A stretch of 5,368 bases of DNA from Candidatus Kapaibacterium sp. (GTDB taxonomy: Bacteria > Bacteroidota > Ignavibacteria > Kapaibacteriales > UBA961), in assembly GCA_023253875.1 (NCBI GenBank), contig JALRFC010000150.1, positions 1-5,368 on the forward strand. Direction: 5' to 3'. Within the stretch, counting starts at the first letter, position 1; every line of letters begins with the position of its first letter. The position numbers and the translations under genes are program-made. Of the stretch, positions 1-5,368 are shown in pieces. Under the pieces are notes generated by a model, which made no database searches, was not told the DNA's origin, and worked only from the letters and a program-made list of their open reading frames with translations.

Positions 1-1
1 A

Positions 2-97
2 GCAAAGTTGTTTACAGTAGGTATGCTTACATATGGAAAACGTATTTCATTTTCACAGGCAAGAACCATTGTGATTGGAAAGGATACCAAGTCCTGA
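2..97 (+). CDS. Partial CDS, C-terminal 31 codons of an unidentified protein
   Basis: An open frame enters from the left edge (first full codon at base 2) and ends at TGA 95-97. It encodes 31 residues that include TVGMLTYGKRISF and end RTIVIGKDTKS. Alternating hydrophobic residues and codons common in the neighbouring genes (gga, att, tca, gca, aga) make it look like a real C-terminus. Its stop lies directly against the stop of the minus-strand peptidase, the same geometry as at 2140-2145. The family cannot be identified from this piece. Two other frames are also open here: plus frame 1 (bases 1 to about 149), and a minus-strand frame beginning with ATG at 69-67 (23 codons, running off the edge), which has no Shine-Dalgarno sequence. 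The assignment is therefore a preference, not a certainty. Confidence 0.45.
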   Translation, partial: AKLFTVGMLTYGKRISFSQARTIVIGKDTKS

Positions 98-814
98 TCA
101 CGGTAAGGGCCATTCCATGTGAATCACAGCATTGCAGAGTTTTTTGAGATATGCCATGTCTTGAAATTCTTCATAGGAATGCGCATTTCCATATCCCACT
201 GAGATATTTGTGCATTGCAATTGTTTATTGGCTCTAAAAAAACTGAGTGAGTCTGTTGAGCTTCCATTTTTATCAGGTTTAAGGTTCAAATCATGCATGT
301 GAAATGCATTGCATATTTGATCTGCATACTTGATCGAACAAGTTCTTTTTCCACCTTGATGGGTAATCACCGAAGAAGTGCCACGCCGATCAAAAGAAAT
401 GACTGCGCCAACATCTTTCATAAGTTCTTCCCAGGTACGATCACCTGCTGCGAATTCGGATCCTAGTAATCCAATTTCTTCAGCCAAAAAGAATCCATAG
501 ATTCCAGGCACACCGGCTTGAATCATGGATAGCATGACAGTCATACCTGCTTTATCATCCGCACCAAGCAATGTTCTCCCATCTGTTCTTATGATATCTC
601 CATCTGCAATGATTGTGATCTGTTCGGAAATATTCAATAGTGGATATGTATCCAAATGGCATGTAAACAAATGTTTATGGGGACCATCACCCACAATCAC
701 ATATCTATTTCCAAAATCATCAATTATTGCATTGGGTATACAGTCATAGACAAGGAATTCAAATCCATTTGGTGTGGTCTGTTTGACTAACTTCTTAAAC
801 AATTCTTCAATCAT
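98..814 (-). CDS. Compact M20/M28/M42-type zinc metallopeptidase (aminopeptidase-like, lid-less)
   Basis: A predicted cytoplasmic di-zinc exopeptidase of 238 residues with no signal peptide or membrane segment. All signatures of the clan are visible in order: HLD at 53-55 (metal His, catalytic Asp), LLGADDKAG at 82-90 (bridging Asp 86; strongly like peptidase T), AEEIGLLGS at 111-119 (general-base Glu 112, metal Glu 113), SFDRRG at 140-145 (metal Asp 142), SSTDSLSF at 185-192 and NAHS at 210-213 (metal His 212). The enzyme should therefore be active. M20 and M42 enzymes usually run about 340-450 residues with an inserted lid or dimerisation domain. Here only about 70 residues separate Asp 142 from His 212 and HLD begins at 53, so no such domain is present. 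The start is ATG at 814-812, set by AGGAGG five bases upstream; an in-frame TTG at 871 would add 19 unsupported residues. Substrate is unknown; di-, tri- or short-peptide aminopeptidase activity is the best inference. Confidence 0.88.
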   Translation of the reverse strand: MIEELFKKLVKQTTPNGFEFLVYDCIPNAIIDDFGNRYVIVGDGPHKHLFTCHLDTYPLLNISEQITIIADGDIIRTDGRTLLGADDKAGMTVMLSMIQAGVPGIYGFFLAEEIGLLGSEFAAGDRTWEELMKDVGAVISFDRRGTSSVITHQGGKRTCSIKYADQICNAFHMHDLNLKPDKNGSSTDSLSFFRANKQLQCTNISVGYGNAHSYEEFQDMAYLKKLCNAVIHMEWPLP

Positions 815-921
815 ATTATCCTCCTGATTTATGAACACAAATAAGCGGCGTGCATTAACGATGGACAGCAAATTCTATTATCCGTGAATGTTAATTCTTT
901 GATTCCCGTAAATTGTGTCAT
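815..921. promoter_or_regulatory. Divergent intergenic region between the peptidase and the MFS gene
   Basis: These 107 bases must hold the promoters for both divergently transcribed genes. On the plus strand, TATTAT at 876-881 matches five of six bases of a sigma-70 -10 and would start the MFS transcript near base 888, but no good -35 lies 16-18 bases upstream. On the minus strand, GATAAT (the complement of bases 878-883) is a similar partial -10, also without a convincing -35. No long inverted repeat or operator is apparent. The promoter function follows from gene layout; the exact boxes are weak. Confidence 0.35.
820..825 (-). promoter_or_regulatory. Strong Shine-Dalgarno of the metallopeptidase
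   Basis: The minus strand reads AGGAGG, five bases before ATG 814-812. It decides the start of the peptidase and shows that this organism uses Shine-Dalgarno-led initiation at least for some genes, which classical Bacteroidia mostly do not. Confidence 0.8.
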
Positions 922-2142
922 ATGAATAGAATGACTCAATACATCACGCGCCCAATCTGGCTTCTTTCTTTGGTGAGTTTGTTTTCGGATATCACATCTG
1001 AAATGATTTATCCAATCATGCCGATATATTTACAATCAATTGGTTTTTCGATTTTATGGATTGGAATTCTGGAGGGTATTGCAGAAGCAATTGCAGGTCT
1101 TAGTCAAGGATATTTTGGAAAAGCATCTGATTTGGCGGGAAAGAGAATGCCATTTGTGCGACTTGGTTATGCCTTGACTGCATTGTCGAAACCAATCATC
1201 GGAGTATTCAGAGATCCATTTCTCATATTGCTGGCAAGATCAGCAGATCGCTTTGGAAAAGGCATTAGAACAGGTGCTCGTGATGCGATTCTATCTACTG
1301 AAACGACCAATTCACATAAAGGGAGAGTGTTTGGATTCCATCGTTCTATGAATACCACCGGAGCAGTGATTGGATTATTACTTGCTTTGGGTTATCTGTA
1401 TTATCATCCCGGTAATTACCAGGCATTATTTCTTCTTTCAGCTATTCCGGCAGCAATTTCTGTCGTACTCACTTTTTTTGTGACTGATTCGCAAGTTCAT
1501 CTTAGCAAACCTAACCCTGAGATATCTGCTTTTACTTTCCTGAACTATTGGAGCAAAAGTTCGAATGAATATAAAAAGGTTGTTATTGGATTGCTTTCAT
1601 TCACATTGTTCAATGCTTCTGATTTTTTTCTTTTGCTCAAAATGAAGCAAGATGGATTGGATGATATTTCCATTATTTCCATTTATATCTTTTACAATTT
1701 GGTCTATGCTGTCACGGCATTGCCACTTGGCATATTGGCTGATCGCATTGGCCTCAAAGCGATGCTGATTATTGGCTTATGTGCATATGCAATTCTTTAT
1801 TTCGGTATGGCTTTGATGTCCGGCGGAACCCCTTTCTTCTTTTTCTTTTTTGCATATGGCATATATTCATCGGCTACAGAGGGAATCAGCAAAGCATGGA
1901 TTTCAAATACATGTGAATCGCAGGATTTGGGGACTGCACTTGGCACATTTCTTGGTTTTCAAAGCATCACTCTGATGATTGCGAGTATTTTGACGGGGAT
2001 TTTGTGGTCAATGATTGGTGCGAGTACAACTTTCCTTATTGTAGGCAGCATTACAACACTCTTGATATTCTATTTTCTCACACTGAAAAATCCGGGACAT
2101 GTTCGCTTGGCTTCAGACAATCCGGATCCACTCGAGGAATGA
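922..2142 (+). CDS. MFS transporter, 12 transmembrane helices
   Basis: An inner-membrane permease of the major facilitator superfamily, 406 residues, the usual length for a 12-helix member. Helix 1 carries SLFSDITSEMIYPIMP (19-34), followed by ILEGIAEAIAGL (49-60), a loop 2-3 motif A variant GKASDLAGKRMP (66-77), LGYALTALSKP (81-91), and the diagnostic block DRFGKGIRTGARDA (109-122) followed by GFHRSMNTTGAVIG (138-151). This set marks the MFS subfamily often annotated as arabinose-efflux-like permeases, whose substrates are mostly unknown. A central hydrophilic loop lies at about 189-218. A second motif A, GILADRIGLKA, is at 270-280. A run of six Phe at 305-310 sits in a helix. The start is taken as ATG 922. 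TTG 913 lies just upstream and ATG 931 is also possible; none has a clear ribosome binding site. The C-terminal tail is hydrophilic and its TGA abuts the convergent DUF268 stop. Proton-coupled efflux is the likeliest role, but the substrate cannot be named. Confidence 0.9.
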   Translation: MNRMTQYITRPIWLLSLVSLFSDITSEMIYPIMPIYLQSIGFSILWIGILEGIAEAIAGLSQGYFGKASDLAGKRMPFVRLGYALTALSKPIIGVFRDPFLILLARSADRFGKGIRTGARDAILSTETTNSHKGRVFGFHRSMNTTGAVIGLLLALGYLYYHPGNYQALFLLSAIPAAISVVLTFFVTDSQVHLSKPNPEISAFTFLNYWSKSSNEYKKVVIGLLSFTLFNASDFFLLLKMKQDGLDDISIISIYIFYNLVYAVTALPLGILADRIGLKAMLIIGLCAYAILYFGMALMSGGTPFFFFFFAYGIYSSATEGISKAWISNTCESQDLGTALGTFLGFQSITLMIASILTGILWSMIGASTTFLIVGSITTLLIFYFLTLKNPGHVRLASDNPDPLEE

Positions 2143-2937
2143 TCATTTCTTAAGGAGAATAAATATTCCGCATCCATAATTGCAATGACAATTATGTGCA
2201 ATCATATCTTCTGACAAAATTATGTCTTCATGAAATTCACCGGCATCATCCACATAAGAAAAGGATGAGATGTCAAAGTGTTCTTGCAAGAGATTAATCA
2301 GATATGCAATGGAAAAAACGCGATGTGCGTTGAATTCAATTCTTTGTGGTCCAATTGGAACCGAGAAATAAAATGTACCACCTTGCTTGAGCATCATCGT
2401 GATATTCTGAATTGCTTTTAGAAATCCCCAATATTCTATTGGATCGCCATAGCGGCCAAGTCCGAAATGTTCAAGCGCATGAAGCGAAGAAATTGAATCC
2501 GTATAATTCAACAAATCTTTCGGTAATTCCATCAAATTAGCTTGACGAAAAGAGATATTTTTCACTGAACTTTCGATGGGCCGAATATCAAGAAGTTCTA
2601 TGTGACGATATGATGCAACATGTGCAATAAAGCCATCGGTTCTTGATCCTATGTCCACATGTTTTTCGGGCTTTGCTTCATGGATCTTTCTTGCGATGAA
2701 GAGATCTTGATGGAAGTAATGTCCTTTCATCACTCCGCCTTGATCATCTTTATCAGTCAAAATCGGAAAAGGCGTTCCAAAAGAAAAGGTTTGATCATCC
2801 CCCTTTTGCTTCTTCAATTCTTGCAAATCTCTTTCATACCAAGAAGTCTTTTTGGGTGATAAAGCTTCGAGGAATCTCTTGGCATCGAATCCAAAATACA
2901 GGAGGCGTTTATAGATATTTTTTACGATAGTGTTCAC
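2143..2937 (-). CDS. DUF268 family protein, SAM-methyltransferase-like fold
   Basis: A 264-residue soluble protein resembling the DUF268 family, whose members look like class I SAM-dependent methyltransferases and often sit among polysaccharide or glycosyltransferase genes. Visible features are HYFHQDLFIARKI (73-85), a glycine motif I HVDIGSRTDGF (93-103), the acidic end of strand 2 LDIRP (116-120), SSLHALEHFGLGRYGDP (150-166) where the motif IV region would lie, and LKQGGTFYFSVPIGP (183-197) followed by FNAHRVF (202-208). The start is GTG at 2937-2935 with no Shine-Dalgarno sequence; it is chosen because the next Met is residue 70 and would remove N-terminal sequence that looks part of the family. 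The tail HNCHCNYGCG (248-257) is unusually rich in Cys and His. No sugar genes lie beside it here, so a role in glycan modification is only a family-based guess. Family assignment is good; enzymatic activity and substrate are unproven. Confidence 0.82.
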   Translation of the reverse strand: MNTIVKNIYKRLLYFGFDAKRFLEALSPKKTSWYERDLQELKKQKGDDQTFSFGTPFPILTDKDDQGGVMKGHYFHQDLFIARKIHEAKPEKHVDIGSRTDGFIAHVASYRHIELLDIRPIESSVKNISFRQANLMELPKDLLNYTDSISSLHALEHFGLGRYGDPIEYWGFLKAIQNITMMLKQGGTFYFSVPIGPQRIEFNAHRVFSIAYLINLLQEHFDISSFSYVDDAGEFHEDIILSEDMIAHNCHCNYGCGIFILLKK

Positions 2938-2969
2938 TACAATTCAATCAGTTAAGAACATAATAATGG

Positions 2970-2977
2970 CAAAGATA
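2970..2977 (-). promoter_or_regulatory. Possible -7 box for the DUF268 gene (TAnnTTTG type)
   Basis: The minus strand reads TATCTTTG, an exact match to the Bacteroidota -7 consensus TAnnTTTG, placed about 33 bases upstream of the GTG start and just after the receptor terminator. The companion TTTG at -33 is not seen at the expected distance. A promoter is needed here because the terminator separates this gene from the receptor, but an eight-base match in AT-rich DNA is weak evidence. Confidence 0.22.
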
Positions 2978-2980
2978 CTC

Positions 2981-3013
2981 AAAAAATATCCCGTGCGATG
3001 AACCGCACGGGAT
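2981..3013 (-). terminator. Intrinsic terminator of the TonB-dependent receptor gene
   Basis: A perfect 10-base-pair stem pairs 2988-2997 (ATCCCGTGCG on the plus strand) with 3004-3013 around a six-base loop, and eight of its ten pairs are G-C except one. Read on the minus strand it begins six bases after the receptor's TGA and is followed, after one A, by TTTTTT (2986-2981). This is a textbook rho-independent terminator. The plus-strand reading lacks a T run, so it works only for the receptor transcript. Confidence 0.93.
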
Positions 3014-3019
3014 TGAGAA

Positions 3020-5197
3020 TCATTTCCATGTAATGGCAATTCCACCAGAGACATTTCTTGGTAATCCCGGTTCGATATAGGCAGGATCAGCAAACTTGGG
3101 TTTTTCCGGATTAATCCACACACCCGACATATAGGCTGTATCGAATATATTCATCACTCTTCCAAAGAATTTCAAACTAAGTGATTCATTGATTTCCAAT
3201 TCATAGGAAGCAGAACAATCAACCATGTCAAATGCATCAACATTCAATGTATTCGCATCATCAGCATAGTATGTACCGCTATGACGATAATCCACTCCAC
3301 ATTGAAATCCTTTCAGATATTCAGGAGCATATTTGATCTGTACAGTGCCAAACATGGATGGAATACCCGCAATTTCATTCTGTGAAAAATCAATGAACTT
3401 CGCACCTGTACTTGTTCCATCAACAATTGAATCAATGATATAGTCAACGTATACATTCTTGCTAGCTGTTACTGAAATGTTCATGGATAAGCCATTATCC
3501 CATCGAACACTATGACCAAATTCTAGACCGGTTCTTTGTGTTTTTCCCGCGCTGAAATAGAATCTCCCACCCGCATATGGTATGATAGCATTAATGGTTG
3601 AAATAGCATAGAGTGCTATGTCAGACTTTACTTCTGCCTGACCCAAACCAAGCCAATCATCCATATGAGATTGTACTTTATATCCAATCTCCAATGAAGT
3701 AGATTCAATTGGTTTGAGTAGTGGATTGATCAAGTATGCACTGAGTGATGCCGGAGGATCAGTTTCATTGCCTGCAGGAACTTCAATTCCACCACCGATA
3801 TTTGCATAGAGTGACATATCCTCACTCATTCTCCATGTAAGACCGGCTTTTGGAGTAAAACGCTCATACGACATATCTTGTCCATTGAAAATAGGCAATG
3901 CTCCATCAATATAGGTCTCATTGAAATAAGAGACTTTATCATATCGACCACCTAGAATCACTGATAATTGATCATCAAACATCAATTCCTCTTGAAGAAA
4001 GAATCCAAGATTTTGCGCACCCTCTCTTTTATTCGTGCGCAGTATATTTCCGCGATTCCCATTCACAAGATTATAAAACAAGATCGCCCCATCTTGATAT
4101 TGATAATCCATTCCGGCCATGAATAAACTATGTAATGTTGCAGATACTTGATTCGCAGATTTAATGATCGTATTTCCGCCGGTATGATATCGTGTGAAAT
4201 CTCTGAATGTATTGCGTTCTGATCTTTGTAAGTATTTACTTTGAAGATATGTCATTGCACTGAGTGAAAGTGTTTCTGACAAAGCATGATCTACACTTAT
4301 ACCGATTCTTCCTGCTGTATTATTTCTTCGTTCATTTCTTTGAATGAATGTGGGGGTAAATGTGGAAGTATCGGCACTCATCGAAGGATCTAGTTGATAT
4401 TGTGCAAGATTGAGTGGACCAGGCACTTGGAAATTGACATTACCAGCTAGTATATGCACACCGACTTTTGTTCTAGCCGATATCTGATTCACGAATCCTG
4501 CACTTATTTGCAGAGCATCACTTTGCGATTGAGCTCTCCATCCATCGAATGAACTTTTTCCGATTGTTGCATAGAATAAACCCAAATCTGTCATGCCTTG
4601 GGCTTGCAGAGTGTATTGTTGCAAACCATAACTACCAATTTGTGTTTGAAAGGTGAGTTTTGTTATTGATTCTTTTGGGACAGTGGAAAAACTTATCACT
4701 CCTCCCGAAGCATTTCCAAATAATGATGAACTATTTGAACGTAAAATCTCAGCAGACTGAATCGAAAGTGGATTGATAAAATCCAAAGCAGTCCGGCCAT
4801 CAGGTTCTGTTTCGGGAATCCCATCAACCAAAACCCGAATACCGCGAGTGGTACCGGCATTGGACCGTTCACCCGCCCCACGAGCACCAAAACCGCGAAT
4901 TGAAATGCGAAGATCTTGATTGCCGGAGCGATTTTGTACCAAAACACCCGGTACAGTTTGAAGAATATCGTCGATCCCAAACCCACGCTTTAATTGAATA
5001 TCACGAAGACTAAGTATGGTAACCGCTAGTGGAACCTCTAAATTTTGTTCAGGTTGTCGTAAAGCAGAAACGGTGATATCTTTTGCAATGACTTTTGTTG
5101 AATCTGAATTGTATTGTTTTTTTGATTGGCTCAGTGCAGAGAATGCAACGCAACAATACGTGAACATATACAAAGATATAATCTGAAGATATTTCAT
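3020..5197 (-). CDS. TonB-dependent outer-membrane receptor
   Basis: A 725-residue outer-membrane importer powered by TonB-ExbB-ExbD. Residues 1 to about 24 form a signal peptide (MKYLQ, a hydrophobic core, then SALSQ). A likely TonB box, DITVSA, lies at 40-45. The plug domain covers about 51-172: VPLAVTIL, IDDILQTVPGVLVQNR, ISIRGFGARG (98-107), IRVLVDGIPETEPDGR (120-135), AEILRSNSSSLFGNASGGVI (149-168). The remainder is a beta barrel of alternating strands, with GGRYDKVSYF and FTPKAGLTWRMSEDMSLYAN typical of the family; it ends ITWK. No N-terminal carboxypeptidase-like or signalling domain is present. The RGFGAR and DGIP-PDG plug motifs resemble the FecA/YncD (PqqU) branch, but an insertion (about 108-117) separates the two. 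Ferric chelate or cofactor uptake is possible; the substrate is not assignable. The start is ATG 5197-5195, which gives a clean signal peptide and has GGAG six bases upstream; an in-frame ATG at 5227 is rejected. No partner genes adjoin it. Confidence 0.93.
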   Translation of the reverse strand: MKYLQIISLYMFTYCCVAFSALSQSKKQYNSDSTKVIAKDITVSALRQPEQNLEVPLAVTILSLRDIQLKRGFGIDDILQTVPGVLVQNRSGNQDLRISIRGFGARGAGERSNAGTTRGIRVLVDGIPETEPDGRTALDFINPLSIQSAEILRSNSSSLFGNASGGVISFSTVPKESITKLTFQTQIGSYGLQQYTLQAQGMTDLGLFYATIGKSSFDGWRAQSQSDALQISAGFVNQISARTKVGVHILAGNVNFQVPGPLNLAQYQLDPSMSADTSTFTPTFIQRNERRNNTAGRIGISVDHALSETLSLSAMTYLQSKYLQRSERNTFRDFTRYHTGGNTIIKSANQVSATLHSLFMAGMDYQYQDGAILFYNLVNGNRGNILRTNKREGAQNLGFFLQEELMFDDQLSVILGGRYDKVSYFNETYIDGALPIFNGQDMSYERFTPKAGLTWRMSEDMSLYANIGGGIEVPAGNETDPPASLSAYLINPLLKPIESTSLEIGYKVQSHMDDWLGLGQAEVKSDIALYAISTINAIIPYAGGRFYFSAGKTQRTGLEFGHSVRWDNGLSMNISVTASKNVYVDYIIDSIVDGTSTGAKFIDFSQNEIAGIPSMFGTVQIKYAPEYLKGFQCGVDYRHSGTYYADDANTLNVDAFDMVDCSASYELEINESLSLKFFGRVMNIFDTAYMSGVWINPEKPKFADPAYIEPGLPRNVSGGIAITWK

Positions 5198-5203
5198 GAA
5201 AAA

Positions 5204-5207
5204 CTCC
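5204..5207 (-). promoter_or_regulatory. Shine-Dalgarno of the receptor gene
   Basis: The minus strand reads GGAG (within TTGGAG) with a six-base gap before ATG 5197-5195. It selects this start over the in-frame ATG at 5227, which would place this element inside the coding region. Confidence 0.7.
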
Positions 5208-5215
5208 AATTGATG

Positions 5216-5243
5216 AAAAAATTCCATGTATCACTATACATGG
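5216..5243 (-). promoter_or_regulatory. Leader hairpin with T run: possible attenuator of the receptor gene
   Basis: A perfect eight-base-pair inverted repeat (CCATGTAT at 5224-5231 against ATACATGG at 5236-5243, loop of four) is followed on the minus strand by AA and then TTTTTT (5221-5216). The stem is AT-rich, so it would be a weak terminator. It lies inside the expected 5' leader, ending about 20 bases before the start codon. It may act as a transcriptional attenuator or as a protein-binding dyad; it could also be the terminator of a gene outside the window. Confidence 0.4.
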
Positions 5244-5278
5244 GTATGTACATCAGGAGTATTTCGGTGGCGGGAAGA

Positions 5279-5296
5279 TCGGATTATAAAATCCGA
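5279..5296 (-). promoter_or_regulatory. Putative receptor promoter -10 embedded in an inverted repeat
   Basis: The minus strand has an exact TATAAT (complement of 5283-5288), which would start transcription near 5276 and leave a leader of about 80 bases. The best -35 at 17-base spacing (TCGTTA) matches only three of six positions. The -10 lies inside a perfect seven-base inverted repeat, TCGGATT (5279-5285) and AATCCGA (5290-5296) with four bases between, which suits an operator for a repressor that occludes the promoter. Weak or activator-dependent initiation is also possible. Confidence 0.4.
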
Positions 5297-5368
5297 ATTG
5301 AGGTTTAACGATATCGGAGATCACATGCATCATTGCTGTGAATGTTGACAGGAAATATGGTTTTATCG

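Noticed and set aside
525..749. Plus-strand open frame opposite the peptidase
   Set aside because: It is antisense to the catalytic core codons of a well-supported gene and has no recognisable features.
815..871. Longer peptidase start at TTG 871
   Set aside because: AGGAGG at 820-825 sits exactly before ATG 814-812, and the extra 19 residues show no family resemblance.
913..921. TTG start at 913 for the MFS permease
   Set aside because: ATG at 922 is three codons downstream in frame and neither has a ribosome binding site; ATG is preferred, and the protein is essentially the same.
2124..2136. Adjacent GGATCC and CTCGAG resembling a cloning polylinker
   Set aside because: Both fall in frame within the permease tail and lead directly into the natural convergent junction; no other vector sequence is seen, so coincidence is more likely.
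4696..4986. Minus-strand open frame of 96 codons inside the receptor
   Set aside because: It lies entirely within the receptor coding region in another frame and has no recognisable domain; the receptor frame here encodes the conserved plug.
5198..5227. Receptor start at ATG 5227
   Set aside because: It would put MEFFHQLEFF before the signal peptide and place both the GGAG element and the hairpin T run inside the gene.
5126..5308. Plus-strand open frame over the receptor 5' end and leader
   Set aside because: It overlaps the signal-peptide region and the regulatory dyads, and its translation looks random.
5350..5368. Possible plus-strand gene start (AGGA then ATG at 5357)
   Set aside because: Only four codons are visible before the window ends and the three-base gap from AGGA to ATG is too short for a normal ribosome binding site.

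Overview
The window is AT-rich bacterial chromosome of ordinary housekeeping character. It holds three complete genes on the minus strand (a compact metallopeptidase, a DUF268 methyltransferase-like protein and a TonB-dependent receptor), one complete plus-strand MFS transporter, and a probable 3' fragment of a plus-strand gene at the left edge. The receptor makes the host Gram-negative. Receptor style, base composition and the DUF268 protein point to the Bacteroidota/Chlorobi (FCB) side. Clear Shine-Dalgarno sequences before two genes would be unusual for classical Bacteroidia and fit a Chlorobi/Ignavibacteria/Kapabacteria-like lineage better. This placement is inference from style only.

Layout, left to right. 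Bases 2-97 read as the last 31 codons of an unidentified plus-strand gene. Its TGA abuts the stop of the minus-strand M20/M28/M42-type peptidase (98-814). A 107-base divergent spacer (815-921) separates the peptidase from the MFS permease (922-2142, +). The permease stop abuts the stop of the DUF268 gene (2143-2937, -). An 82-base gap (2938-3019) carries a strong intrinsic terminator for the receptor gene (3020-5197, -). The remaining 171 bases (5198-5368) are the receptor's upstream region: a TATAAT-like -10 inside a short inverted repeat, and a leader hairpin followed by a T run that looks like an attenuator.

The genes do not form an obvious pathway. Each appears to be its own transcription unit, as the convergent and divergent arrangement and the terminator suggest. 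The peptidase probably trims peptides in the cytoplasm, the MFS protein exports or imports an unassigned small molecule across the inner membrane, the DUF268 protein is probably a SAM-type enzyme of unknown substrate, and the receptor takes up a chelate or cofactor-sized ligand across the outer membrane.

I found no CRISPR array, mobile element, tRNA, rRNA or defence island, and no clear new multi-gene system. The points most worth a second look are the possible attenuator in the receptor leader, the two convergent gene pairs with directly abutting stop codons, the lid-less peptidase, and the Cys/His-rich tail of the DUF268 protein.
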